Source: JADLGL01 sp963823045
GTDB lineage: Bacteria; Pseudomonadota; Alphaproteobacteria; Rhizobiales; Kaistiaceae
Length of the DNA: 64,000 nucleotides
Direction: 5' to 3'
NCBI GenBank assembly: GCA_963823045.1
Contig: CAWGKA010000012.1
Location: 62,001-126,000 of the forward strand
Shown: piece by piece, positions 17,075 to 26,589 of the stretch
How positions within the stretch are numbered: position 1 is the first letter of the stretch
How the letters are laid out: every line of letters starts with the position of its first letter
Made by a program: the position numbers and the translations under genes
Notes under the pieces: generated by a model
What the model saw: only the letters and a program-made list of their open reading frames with translations
Told to the model about the DNA's origin: nothing
The model's database searches: none

Positions 17075-17987
17075 GCCGCCAGCCCGATCATCTCGCGGAT
17101 GTCGGCGACGCTGACGCCTGCCTGCGCGCAGCGCCGCAATGCCGGTATCGCGATCCGACTTGGCGAGCTTGCGGCCGTCTTCGTCGCGGATCAGCCGGTG
17201 ATGGCAATAGATGCGGCTCGGGCAGGCCGAGGAGCGTCTGCAGCAGGCGATGGATGGCGGTGGCGGTGAAGAGGTCGCGGCCGCGAACGACGTGGGTCAC
17301 GCCTTGCGCCGCATCGTCGACGACGCCGGCGAGATGATAGCTCGCCGGCGATTTCGCGGCCGGCGAGAAGGACATCGCCCCAGACGAGCGGATCGGCTGG
17401 TCTCGGTGTCGACCGAGTCCGGATCATCGGCCGAGAATTCCTCCCAGCCGAGCGGCCCGGTCAGGCGCATGCGCGCGTTCGGTGTCGAGGCGGATGGCGT
17501 AGGGCTCGCCCGCGGCGATGCGATCTTCGGCCTCGGCCGCGGGAAAGGCCTTGTCGTCGCCGGGATAATGCGGCGAACCGTCGGGGTCGCGCGGCCAAGC
17601 GTCGCCGAGCCGCTCATGGCCGGCAACGACACGGGCGACCTCGCCTCGGCTCATGAAGGCGGGATAGGCGAGCCCCATCTCGCGCAGCCGGTCGATGGCC
17701 GCGGCGTATTCGGCGATGTGGTCCGATTGCCGGCGCACCGGTTCCTCGAAGTGGAGGCCGAGCCAGCGACAGTCTTCGATGATCGCCGCCTCGAATTCGG
17801 GTCGGCAGCGCTCGCGGTCGATGTCGTCGATGCGCAGCAGCAGGCGCCCCTCGGCCCGGCGCGCGAGATCGGCATTGAGCAGCGCGGAAAAGGCGTGGCC
17901 GAGATGGAGCAGGCCATTCGGGCTCGGGGCAAAGCGGAAGACCGGCTGGGTCAAATTCGGGTTGCTCCTCGGCGCATCGGGGTGCAC
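17071..17987 (-). CDS. gluQ: Glutamyl-Q tRNA(Asp) synthetase (five frame changes)
   Basis: Attaches glutamate to queuosine in the wobble position of tRNA(Asp). N-terminus FRFAPSPNGLLHLGHAFSAL contains the class I HIGH-like motif HLGH. The sequence then continues through six segments: DTERA / MRLTGPLGWEEFSADDPD / PLVWGDVLLAGREIA / SYHLAGVVDDAAQGVTHVVRG ... LLGLPEP / YCHHRLIRDEDGRKLAKSD (KLAKS, the KMSKS-like loop) / AGVSVADIREMIGLAA. Changes lie near 17472, 17405, 17345, 17213 and 17125, and all five go in the same direction, each cured by removing one base. The stop TAG is complement of 17071-17073. Real decay is possible but the uniform direction points to sequence error. Confidence 0.85.
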
Positions 17988-18023
17988 TCACAGCTATCCG
18001 TGGAAGCCGTCAAGCCGCCGATC

Positions 18024-18683
18024 ATGCGTGTCATCGAAACGGAAGCCGACATCGAAGAAGGGCTGGCGCATCTCGCCGCCGTCGAGCCGCGGCTCGTGCC
18101 GGTGATCGCCATGGCCGGCAAGGTGCCGGTGCGGCGGCGCGCGGCCGGCTTCGAGGGGCTGCTCCATATCGTCGTCAGCCAGCAGCTGTCGGCGGCAAGC
18201 GCCGAAGCGATCTGGCGGCGCGTCAATGCCGGCCTGCCCGAGCTGACGCCGTCGGCGATCGCCGCCGTCCGACGATCCGGCGCTCCGCGCCACCGGCCTC
18301 TCGGCGCCGAAGATCCGCACCATCCGCGCCGTCACCGAGGCGGTTCTCGGCGGCCTCGACATCGACGCGCTCGCCGAGCGGCCGGCGGAGGAAGCGCATG
18401 CCGCGCTGACGGCGATCAAGGGGATCGGGCCGTGGAGCGCCGACATCTACCTCCTGTTCTGCCTCGGCCATTCGGATGTCTTCCCGGTCGGCGATCTGGC
18501 GCTCCGCCTCGCGGTCGGTGCGGCCTTCGATCGTGATCCGGCGCCGACCGTCGCCGAACTCGCCGATATCGTCGCGCCGTGGACGCCTTGGCGCGGCGTC
18601 GCGGCGTGCCTCTTCTGGGCCTATTACCGCGCGCGCGGCCGAGCAGCAGACGGAAGACGGCCAAGCCGGCCGCAACCGCATGA
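18024..18683 (+). CDS. DNA-3-methyladenine glycosylase II, AlkA type (three frame changes)
   Basis: Base-excision repair of alkylated purines. Helix-hairpin-helix glycosylase with GLLHIVVSQQLSAASAEAIW early, the hairpin LTAIKGIGPWSADIYLLFCLG and the catalytic aspartate region FPVGDLALRLAVG. Start ATG 18024 (MRVIETEADIEEG). A change near 18262 restores VDDPALRATGLSAPKIRTI. Near the end two more single-base removals (about 18635 and 18652) give AAEQQTKTAKPAATA and a TGA at 18681-18683 that overlaps the next ATG (ATGA). About 218 residues, right for the family. Confidence 0.82.
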
Positions 18684-19338
18684 CCTTGTTCGGCGATCTT
18701 CGCGGACCATCACTGGCGCCCGCTTCGGGCGGCGCGGCGAAGCAGCTCGTCGTGCTGCTGCATGGCTATGGCGCCGACGGCAACGATCTGCTGCCGCTTG
18801 GTGCGGCGTGGCGGGATATCCTTCCGGACGCGGCGTTTGTGGCGCCGGACGCGCCTTGGCCCTGCGACGCCAATCCGTTTGGTCGTCAGTGGTTCCCGCT
18901 GACGCGGCTGCGAACCGGCGGAGATCGTTGCCGGTCTGGCCGCGGCGGCACCGGTGCTCGATGCCTTTCTCGACACCGAACTGGCAGCGCGCGGTCTGGG
19001 CAACAAGCGCGCTGGCGCTGGCCGGATTCAGCCAGGGCGCGATGATGGCGCTCGATGTCGGCCTGAGACGCCCGGGGCCGATCGCCGCCATCGTTTCCTT
19101 TTCAGGCCATCTCGCCAATGCTCCGACGCCGCGCGAAACACCCTATCCGCCCGTTCTGCTTGCGCATGGCAGCGACGATCAGGTGGTTCCCGCAGCGGCC
19201 CTGCCGGCGGCGGAGCGAGGGCTGGCGGCCGCGGGCGTCGGCTTCGAGGCGCATACGCGCCCTGGGCTCGGTCACGGCATCGACGAGGTCGAAATCGGCC
19301 TTGCCGCCCAGTTTCTGGCGGCCGCCTTTGCGTCGTGA
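18680..19338 (+). CDS. Carboxylesterase/phospholipase, alpha/beta-hydrolase (two frame changes)
   Basis: Serine esterase of the acyl-protein-thioesterase/carboxylesterase family (COG0400). Motifs: VVLLHGYGADGNDLLPLG (oxyanion), LAGFSQGAMMALDVGLR (G-x-S-x-G), LLAHGSDDQVVPAAAL (acid) and PGLGHGIDEVEI (histidine). Frame changes near 18917 and 19012 restore EIVAGLAAAAPVLDAFLDTEL and the link to ALAGFSQG; each needs one base removed. ATG at 18680 overlaps the alkA stop, so the two genes are coupled. Confidence 0.85.
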
Positions 19339-19395
19339 ACGCCTCGGCGTCAACTTGTCCGGCTGTGAAATCAAGGACATGCTTCACAAGGACGA

Positions 19396-19415
19396 CATAG
19401 ACCATATAGACTATG
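19396..19415. promoter_or_regulatory. Near-palindrome upstream of the HNH gene
   Basis: CATAGACCATATAGACTATG shows dyad symmetry at 8 of 10 base pairs, in an AT-rich patch 48 bases before the HNH start. Could be an operator; no known consensus matched. Confidence 0.3.
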
Positions 19416-19462
19416 TGCGTGATTGGATGTGCTTCTAGCCAAGGTTCCCAACGGAGCGAGGC

Positions 19463-20020
19463 TTGAATATCGCCGTATCCCAGGGCGCCAATCCGGCGCT
19501 GGTGCTTAACGCCGACTACCGGCCGCTGAGCTATTATCCGCTGTCGCTGTGGTCATGGCAGGACACGATCAAGGCGGTGTTCCTTGATCGTGTGAACATC
19601 GTTTCCGAATATGATTTGTCGATCCGCAGCCCGTCCTTCTCGATGCGGCTGCCGAGCGTCGTGTCGCTCAAGACCTTCGTCAAACCAGGCCGAAACCCGG
19701 CCTTCACCCGGTTCAACGTGTTCCTGCGCGACCGCTTCGAGTGCCAATATTGCGGCGCCGATGACGACCTCACATTCGATCACCTCGTGCCGCGCTCGCG
19801 TGGAGGGCTGACGACATGGGACAATGTCGTCACCGCCTGCTCGACCTGCAATTTGCGCAAAGGCGGAATGTCAGCCAAGCGCGCCGGCATGTGGCCGGCG
19901 CAATTGCCTTACCAGCCGACGATCTCCGATCTGCATCGAAACGGCCGGCTGTTCCCGCCGAACTATCTGCATGCGAGCTGGCTCGACTATCTCTACTGGG
20001 ATACCGAGCTCGATCCGTGA
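19463..20020 (+). CDS. HNH endonuclease-domain protein
   Basis: A 185-residue protein conserved across alphaproteobacteria. N-terminal domain (LVLNADYRPLSYYPLSLWSW, KTFVKPGRNPAFTRFNVFLRD) then an HNH fold: ECQYCGADDDLTFDHLVPRSRGG (first CxxC and the catalytic DH) and VTACSTCNLRKGG (second CxxC plus N and K). Substrate is unknown; the family is usually chromosomal and not in a restriction context. The start is TTG at 19463, supported by ggagcgagg just upstream. The 3' end overlaps the convergent dsbB end by 28 bases. Confidence 0.85.
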   Translation: MNIAVSQGANPALVLNADYRPLSYYPLSLWSWQDTIKAVFLDRVNIVSEYDLSIRSPSFSMRLPSVVSLKTFVKPGRNPAFTRFNVFLRDRFECQYCGADDDLTFDHLVPRSRGGLTTWDNVVTACSTCNLRKGGMSAKRAGMWPAQLPYQPTISDLHRNGRLFPPNYLHASWLDYLYWDTELDP

Positions 20021-20549
20021 GATCGGATGGGCCGCAACGCCGCGAGCAGTGCCGTTGCCGCCACCACGAAGCGAAATCACCGCATTCCATCCGGCGAATG
20101 ACAGGCCCCAATCGGCGGGGAAGCGCCACGTTGCGTCGGTGCAGGATACCACGCGGTGGCCTTCTTCGAGCTGGCCCAGGAGGTTGCCGCCGGCACCAAG
20201 GGTCACCGGCGCCACGTTGGCCGAGCAGGTCGGCGGACCGGGCCACCAGCGATATTCGACGCCGACGTGATAGATGCCCTTGTAGGCGCTCCAGATGAAG
20301 ATTGCCGGCGACGATGAGCAGGAGGATGCGCGTCGGCGTGACGCGGCCGGTCATCGCCATGAACACGGCAAAGGCCGCGATCGGCACGCCGACATAATAG
20401 GGAATGCGCTCGCCGAGGCAGAGATGGCAGGGCGTGTAGCCGCCGATCAGCTCGAAGCCCCAGGCGCCGAGGATGGTTGCCAGCGAAAGGAGGAACACGC
20501 CCCAAGCGAGGACCGTTCGGGTATCCATTCTGTTGAAGGGCGTAGCCAT
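19993..20549 (-). CDS. dsbB: Disulfide bond formation protein B (two frame changes)
   Basis: Inner-membrane quinone-linked oxidase that reoxidises DsbA-type proteins. Helices from LAWGVFLLSLATILGAWGFEL; first redox pair in GGYTPCHLCLGERIPYYVGV; after a change near 20305 the text becomes AIFIWSAYKGIYHVGVEYRW and the second cysteine region PPTCSAN ... VVSCTDATWR; the final helix AVISLVVAATALLAALRPI appears only after a second one-base removal near 20068, with TAG at 19993-19995. The ATG at 20567 (MSSSTTMATPF) overlapping yqaA is an alternative start to 20549. Confidence 0.82.
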
Positions 20550-20559
20550 GGTGGTGGAA

Positions 20560-21140
20560 CTAGACATAGCGGATGAGCACGAAACCGCCGATCAGGAGCA
20601 GGAGGAAGATGGTGAAAACCAGGCCAAGCCGCCGCTCGATGAAATCCCGGATCGGCGGACCGAAGAAATAGAGAAGCCCGGCGACGATCCCGAACCTGAA
20701 GCCTCGTGCGACGATACTGGCAATGATGAACACCGGCAATGACAGGTGCGACCGCGCCCGCAGGCGATTGTGATCAACTTGAAGGGAAACGGCGTGACAC
20801 CGGCAAAAAGGACGATCCACGCGCCCTGATCGGCGAACCAGGTCTGAAACGTCGCGTATTGCTCGCCATAGCCATAGAAATCGATCAGCGGCTGAGCGAT
20901 GGCCTCGAACAGGAAGATGCCGATGGCGTAGCCGGCCAGCGCCCCGATGACCGAGGACAGCGTGGCGATGAAGGCGTACCACCACGCCTTCGCCCGCTCG
21001 GCCAGGACCATCGGGATGAGGACGACATCTGGCGGGATCGGGAAGAAGGAGCTTTCGGCAAAGGCAACGCCTGCCAGAGCGGGCACGGCATAGGGCCCGC
21101 TCGCGAGCGCCATCGTACCGTTGTAGAGCCGTCGCAGCAT
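20560..21140 (-). CDS. DedA-family membrane protein YqaA (one frame change)
   Basis: SNARE-associated/VTT-domain membrane protein. ALAGVAFAESSFFPIPPDVVLIPMVLAERAKAWWYAFIATLSS holds the family's E-x-x-x-x-P-x-P-x-D/E motif (AESSFFPIPPD). Later helices WIVLFAGVTPFPFKLITIA and, after a missing base near 20758, LPVFIIASIVARGFRFGIVAG and LGLVFTIFLLLLIGGFVLIRYV. DedA proteins support membrane lipid and proton-gradient homeostasis. Followed by dsbB with start overlap or an 11-base gap. Confidence 0.83.
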
Positions 21141-21231
21141 CAGGGGCTTCTATCGACCTCGGCCTTGCCGGTCCATTAAGGCGTGGATGTTGTTGACCGC
21201 ATTCGGCGCCTTCCTATAGTCCGCGCCGGTG

Positions 21232-21318
21232 GCCCCTGTGGCGGAATTGGTAGACGCGACAGACTCAAAATCTGTTTCTCGCAAGGGAGTGCCCGTTCGA
21301 TTCGGGCCAGGGGCACCA
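21232..21318 (+). tRNA. tRNA-Leu (anticodon CAA)
   Basis: Complete 87-base class II tRNA: acceptor GCCCCTG pairs with CAGGGGC, D arm GGCGGAATTGGTAGACGC, anticodon stem CAGA/TCTG with loop CTCAAAA giving anticodon CAA, a long variable arm (TTTCTCGCAAGGGAGT region), T arm CCGTTCGATTCGG and encoded CCA. No other leucine tRNA in the window. Confidence 0.96.
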
Positions 21319-21340
21319 AACAACCGGCTTGAAGGCCGGC

Positions 21341-22864
21341 TCACGCGAAGCCGGGGAAGAAGTCGGTGCGGATGTGGCGGCGCGGAATGCCCATCTCATG
21401 CATCAGCAGTTCTTCGTAGCGCGTGACCATGCGCCGCGGGCCGGAGATGTAGAAGATGCGGTCGTGATAGTCGGGCATCTTGGCGTGGATCAGCCGCCAG
21501 TCGATGAACCCGCGATGCATGCCGGCCGGCGGGTTCGGGTCATTGGCAAGCGCGTATACCGTGCGAAGGCCGATGGTCCTCTCCGCCTCGGCGAAGATAT
21601 CGGCATAGGCGATGTCTTCAGCCTTTTCGTTGGCATAGAAGAGCACGATCGGCCGCTCCTCGCCCTCGCTCATCAGATGCTGGATCATTGAGCGGAAGGG
21701 CGTGACGCCGATACCGCCAGCGATGAAGCAGAGCTTGGTCTTCTTGTTGCGCGGCAGCGTGAAGCTGCCATCGGCGGGCGAGGCGAGCATCTCGTCGCCC
21801 GGCTGCAGCTTCGACAAGCGCCTCCTTGAAGGTGCTCGGCTCCGGATAGAATTTGACGCCGAGCACGACCTGGCGCTCGTTCGGCGCCGAGGCGATGGTG
21901 AAATAGCGGCGGTTGCCGCGGCTGTCGGTATGGCGCGTCGGCAGCGTCGTCTCGACATATTGGCCAGCCTGGAAGGCGAGCCGGCGATCGGCTGGTGAAG
22001 ACGAAGTCATAAACGCCGTTGGCGACCTTGCGGATGGTCTCCAGCCGCAGCAAGCGCGCGACCCTTCGGATTGAGGAGGAAGGCGAGCGCGTTGCCCGCA
22101 ATCAGCGCGAGTTCCGGCGTGATGATGACTGCTGCCGAAGTGGATGGCCGGCGAGAACGAGAAGGCCAACGAAGGCAGCGTAGATGATCCGCTTCAGACG
22201 CCCGGCCGGCATCGTCAGCGGCTCGGTGATCATGACGAAGGCGAAGAAGAGGAACGGCGTGTACTGGATCGTGCCCGACAGCGCGCTCCAATACTGGTCC
22301 GGCGAGGACATGATCAGCGTCGTGCCGAGGACGACGGCGGCGAAGGAGAGGACGAGATCCCAGCGGCCGAGCTTGTGAACGACGAGCAGGCCGCCGATGA
22401 GGACGAAAGGCAGAAGCTGGAGGTTGCCGCCGACCCACCAGCTGGCCGGCTGGTTGATGAGAAGGCCAGAGCGACGCCGAGCGCGGCAGGATTGAAGATA
22501 TGCCGGCGATTGATCGCGAGGATGTATTTCGATGCGATCGCCCACACCGACATGAAGATGATGCCGCCGAGTGCGGCCGGATCGTCGGGCGTCACCGGAT
22601 TGAGGATCAGCATCAGGATGAGGGCGGTGATGAACACCAATTCCTTGTTGCTGGTCGTGCGGTAGCCCCAGGCGAAGACGAGATTGGTGAACCAGGTGAC
22701 GCCGAGGATGACGACGCCGGTGAAGGTCAGCGCCAGCGGATCGTAAGGGAGTTGGCCGAGGAAGCAGAAGACAAGCGCGGCGCACGAGAAGGGCGATCGA
22801 GATAGTAGAGCACCAGGCGGTACATGGTGACCCGGTCGAGGACGCGGTCGATGAGTGCGATCAT
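21341..22864 (-). CDS. RnfD/NqrB-like membrane domain fused to FAD/NAD(P)H reductase (many frame changes)
   Basis: Predicted transmembrane flavin electron carrier of about 505 residues once frames are joined. N-terminal half: helices such as YYLIALLVAALVFCFLGQL, FTGVVILGVTWFTNLVFA, VFITALILMLILNPVTP, GGIIFMSVWAIASKYI, then INRRHIFNPAALGVAL and NQPASWWVGGNLQLLPFVLIGG, as in RnfD/NqrB. C-terminal half: ferredoxin-reductase fold with FQAGQYVETTLP, RRYFTIASAPNER (FAD), CFIAGGIGVTPFRSM (NAD(P)H) and IFYISGPRRM. I find no SGAT flavin-attachment site in the membrane half. Frame changes near 22800 (two), 22460, 22150 (two), 22060, 22010 and 21825. ATG overlaps the apbE stop (ATGA). Confidence 0.78.
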
Positions 22865-23606
22865 GGCGTGGTGTACCGTTCGAACTGGCTGGTCTCGGTG
22901 CCGATGCCGTCGCTGCTGATGACGAAGCCTTCGACGCCAGGCGTCTGCTCGATGAAGAAGATGCCGTCCTGGCCCATGGCGAAGGCGATCGTGGCGAGGA
23001 GATCGGCGGCGTAGATGTCCGGCCCGACGACGGTCAGGCTGACGATGTCGGTGATCGGCTGCCCGGGATGATGCGGATCGTAGATATGGTCGCCGCGGAC
23101 ATAGCTGCCCGACGTGGCGACGGCGCCGCCGCGCGGATAGACGACTTTGACCATGCCGCCGATATCGAACGGGTTCTGGATTCCGGCGCTCCATTCCGCG
23201 CCCGATGCGTCCCTGCCGCTGGTCTGGATGTCGCCGCCTGCATCGACGAAGAAGTTGCGGTAGCCGATGCCGCGTAGCTGATCGGCGACGCGGCGGATGG
23301 CCCAGCCTTTCACCAGGCCGGACGGATCGATGCTGCCGTCAGGGCGATGGATGTCGAAATAGCCGCGCGACAGCGTGTGCATTTCGTCCGACAGCGCGAA
23401 CACTTCCGCATGTCGTCGCTGAAGTCTGCCGGAGCGATTTCGCCGCGATTGATGCGCGAAATCTCGCTGTCGTCGCGATAGGTGCTGAAGCGCTCGTCGA
23501 TGGCGGTGAAGGTGGCGAAGGCTGCGTCGATGTCATCGGCGCTGGCGTCGCGATCGACGATCTCGATGGTCATCGGCATGCCCATCATGAAACGGGTTTC
23601 GCGCAT
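22861..23606 (-). CDS. apbE: FAD:protein FMN transferase ApbE (one frame change)
   Basis: Attaches FMN covalently to threonine/serine in SGA(T/S) sites of exported flavoproteins. Features: FMMGMPMTIEI at the start, FSTYRDDSEISRINRG, then after a missing base near 23408 the text DMREVFALSDEMHTLSRGYFDIHRPDG, SGLVKGWAIRRVADQL, NFFVDAGGDIQTSG and metal-site region VRGDHIYDPHHPGQP. ATG overlaps the stop of the FMN-binding gene upstream (TGATG at 23604-23608) and its stop overlaps the next ATG: a tightly coupled three-gene operon. Confidence 0.88.
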
Positions 23607-24352
23607 CAGGTGTGTGCGGCGTTGAGGGCCGAAGAGATGGAAGTGCGGAAGGCGCGGACGGTCAGGGTCGCGCCGGAGATGAAGCTGACGCTGGCGTTCT
23701 GATTCTGGATCACCTGGCTCGTCAGGCGCGGCAGGACGATGCTGCTGATCTGGTGCGAACGGTTGGTATGGTTGGGATAGTCGAGGACATCGACGTTGGT
23801 CACGCGGCCGCCGCTGACGGTGATCCGCACCTGCACCTGACCATAGACGGCATAGACCGAAGGGCCGGTATAGGTGCCGTCGCATATTGGCCGGTGGCGC
23901 GGCGACCGTGACGTTGTTGTCGTTGTCGGGCGCGGGGGCCGTCGTGGTCGTGCGCCGTCGTGCGTTGTGGGCCTTGGCGTCGGCGTCACCGGAGCTGCCG
24001 CAGCCGCTGCCGCGGCGGCTTGTGCGGCGGCTGTAGTCGCCGGCGCTGCGGGTCGGCGCGGCTGGCGGTTGCCGGCGCGGTGAAGGCGCGGTGCGTCTTC
24101 GAACTCGCTGTCATCCTCGTGACGGGTCGGAACGACGAGGCTGCCGTTGAAAGCGAGGCGACCGCCGTCATCATCGTCGGAGGGGAGTGCGGGGGGGCTG
24201 TCTCCGACGCTCGGCGCCGCAGCTGCGACCTGCTGCGGTGCGGTCGCCGATGCCGTTTGGCGTTGGCTGGGTCTGTCGGCGACAAGGTCGTGGCTGAAGA
24301 CGTAGCCTGCGGAGGCGATGATGACGGCTGTCGATAGAAGTAAACGTCGCAT
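23606..24352 (-). CDS. Exported FMN-binding domain protein
   Basis: Probable covalent flavoprotein electron carrier. N-terminal signal peptide/anchor (LLLSTAVIIASAGYVFS), a long proline/alanine/threonine-rich linker (about residues 35-150), then an NqrC/RnfG-type FMN-binding domain: DGTYTGPSVYAVYGQVQVRI, VTNVDVLDYPNHTNRS and SVSFISGATLTVRAF. The SGAT site is where ApbE would attach FMN. Same operon as apbE and the membrane reductase. The start ATG complements 24350-24352 (MRRLLLS); a frame-compatible MRMRR start two codons upstream exists. Confidence 0.8.
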   Translation of the reverse strand: MRRLLLSTAVIIASAGYVFSHDLVADRPSQRQTASATAPQQVAAAAPSVGDSPPALPSDDDDGGRLAFNGSLVVPTRHEDDSEFEDAPRLHRAGNRQPRRPAAPATTAAAQAAAAAAAAAPVTPTPRPTTHDGARPRRPPRPTTTTTSRSPRHRPICDGTYTGPSVYAVYGQVQVRITVSGGRVTNVDVLDYPNHTNRSHQISSIVLPRLTSQVIQNQNASVSFISGATLTVRAFRTSISSALNAAHT

Positions 24353-24466
24353 GCGCAATAGATGCCAAGGTCAGCTTACGCGGACCTGACAGCGACATTA
24401 ATTTTCTGCAATGTCTGAAAGGACTTGGCGGCGCCGTCGCTGGCGCGGCGCTGCGACGGCTGCACG

Positions 24467-24556
24467 CTAGAGGCTGAGATAGGGGATGGCGAAAATCGCG
24501 GCCATGGCCAGCGTGGCCGAGATGAAAAGAAAGAAGCGGAAGGCAAGCTGGCGCAT
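24467..24556 (-). CDS. Small single-helix membrane peptide
   Basis: A 29-residue ORF, MRQLAFRFFLFISATLAMAA then IFAIPYLSL-TAG: a basic start and one hydrophobic helix. It sits alone in the interval between the ABC exporter and the FMN-binding gene, in the same direction as both. The composition is protein-like, but the ribosome site is weak. Function unknown; a spurious ORF cannot be excluded. Confidence 0.4.
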   Translation of the reverse strand: MRQLAFRFFLFISATLAMAAIFAIPYLSL

Positions 24557-24698
24557 CGAAGAACCCAAACCCCTGGAAGCACCCGTTCCTAGCCAAGCTT
24601 GCGACGAAAAACCTGCCGCTTTCGTGACCATTCACAGGGTGAGGGGCTTATTCCGGCGGAGTGGTGCAGCGAGTGCCACAGTTGCCGGCTGGTCCGGC

Positions 24699-26514
24699 CT
24701 ATTCGGCCGCGCCCTCGGTTTCTTCGATATCCGGACTGATCGGCGCCGCATCGAATTGCAGGCGATGGAGGCGGGCATAGGCGCCGTCGGCGGCGAGCAG
24801 CTGCCTGGTGCGTTCCCTCCTCGGCGATGTCGCCGTCGAGGAAGACGAGGATCTTGTCGGCGCTGCGCACGGTCGAAAGGCGATGGGCGATGATGATCGT
24901 CGTGCGGCCACGCTTCAGCCGGTCGAAGGCGGCCTGGACCTTGGTCTCGGATTCGGAATCGAGCGCCGAGGTCGCCTCGTCGAGGAGGACGATCGGCGCG
25001 TCGCGGAGGAGGGCGCGGGCGATGGCAATGCGCTGGCGCTGGCCGCCGGAAAGTTCGGTGCCGCCCTCGCCAAGCTCGGTGTCGTAGCCGCGCCGGCATG
25101 ACGCGGATGAATTCGTCGGCCATGGCGTCGCGCGCCGCCTGCTCGATTTCGGCGTCGCCGGCGTCGAGCCGGCCATAGCGGATGTTCTCGCGGATCGAGC
25201 CGGCGAAGAGGCGGACATCCTGGCCGACCATGGCGATCTGACTGCGCAGAGCGTGCGGATCGATGGTGGCGATGTCCTTGCCGTCGATGGTGATGCGGCC
25301 GCCCGACGGCTCGTAGAAGCGCTCGATCAGCGAGATGACGGTGCTCTTGCCGACGCCGGACGGGCCGACCAGCGCGGTCGTTTGCCCCGCCTCGGCGAGG
25401 AAGGAGAGGCCGTCGAACAGCGGCTCCTCGGGCCGGTAGCGGAAGACGACCTTCTCGAAGGCGATGTCGCCGCGGGTGACCTTGAAGTCGCGGTCGCCCT
25501 GGCGGATCGAGACGGCCGGCGTATCGAGCAGTCTCGTAGATGAGGCGGATGCCGACGACCTTGCCGGCGAGCTGCACGTTGAAGCGGGCGAGCCGCGCCG
25601 CCGGTTCATAGGCAAGCAGCATGGCGGTGACGAACGCGATGAAGGAGCCGGGGCTGGCGCCCTGGTGAACGACGGCATGGCCGGTCCAAAGGAGAATGCC
25701 GGCAACGGCGATGCCGGCGAGGGCCTCCATGATCGGCGTTGTCGAAGCGCTCATGGTGGCGACGCGGTTGGCGCGCTGCTCGGTCTCGGCGATCGCCTCA
25801 TCCATGCGGTCGCGCATGGCGCCTTCGAGGTTGAAGGCCCTGACGATGCGGATGCCGAGCGCGGTCTCCTGGAGGAGAGCGCTGAGACGGCCGATGAGGC
25901 GGAACTCGCTGTCCGCCGCTTGGCGCGTCCGTTTGATGAGCCGCGTGACGGAGAGGATGGCGATCGGCGCGACGACGAAGACGACGAGCGACATCAGCGG
26001 GCTCTGCCAGATCATGACGCCGACGAGGACGATGAGGGTGAGGAGATCGCGCACCATGACATTGGCGATGCGCTCCAGCGCTTCGCGGGCGGCGAGCGTG
26101 TGGTGCGAGATGCGGGCGACGAGTTCGGCGGAATGGGTGCGGGCAAGGGCGCCGATGTCGAGCGAGAGGATCTTGTCGTAACAGGCGCCGCTGCAGCCGG
26201 GCGACGACGGCGTTGCCGATCCGCGCCAGGATGACGAGCGAGTAGTAGTTCGAGACGCCGCGCAGGATGAAGAGCGTCCCCATCGCAATCGGGATGAGGA
26301 CGAGCATCTCGCCGTCGCCCTGCAGGAAGATGCCGTCGACGACGTCGCGCATCAGCCAGGCGGAGGCGCCCGTCGTGGCGGCGAAGATCGCCATGGCGAA
26401 AAAGGCGAGGAAATAACGGCCGACGAAGTCGCGCGCGTTCTCGGCGAGCAGCCGGCGGATCAGCGCGAGGTCGCCGCTTTCCAGCCGGGACAGGAACGGC
26501 AGGCGCAAAGCCAT
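24699..26514 (-). CDS. ABC exporter half-transporter, MsbA-like (four frame changes)
   Basis: Six-helix permease fused to an ATPase (about 604 residues), the MsbA/lipid-A or multidrug type. Helices include FLAFFAMAIFAATTGASAWLM, LLTLIVLVGVMIWQSPLMSL and ALAGIAVAGILLWTGHAVV; ATPase motifs GPSGVGKSTVISL (Walker A), LSGGQRQRIAIARALL (signature), PIVLLDEATSALD (Walker B), IIIAHRLSTV (H-loop). Frame changes near 26203, 25537, 25098 and 24815 are all in the one-extra-base direction. I start at the ATG 26512-26514 (MALRLPFLSRLESG). Substrate cannot be read from sequence. Confidence 0.85.
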
Positions 26515-26589
26515 GCTTGTTGTTACCGGCTCCGAATTCAAGGCGTCGGGCGGCTTATAGGGCAATTCGGCCGGGATGTCCGCCCTGCC

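Noticed and set aside
16981..17337. C-terminal extension of the BrkB/YihY protein
   Set aside because: The extension past about 17074 is arginine/cysteine-rich frame-shifted text antisense to gluQRS; one extra base hides the expected stop.
19463..20020. HNH gene as part of a restriction or anti-phage system
   Set aside because: No methylase, ATPase or other defence partner is adjacent, and the protein matches a widespread chromosomal alphaproteobacterial family.
21319..21340. Integration site at the tRNA-Leu 3' end
   Set aside because: No integrase and no duplicated tRNA 3' end nearby; the next gene is an ordinary operon end 22 bases away.
23960..24337. Plus-strand open frames opposite the FMN-binding gene linker
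   Set aside because: Low-complexity shadow of the proline/alanine-rich linker on the minus strand.
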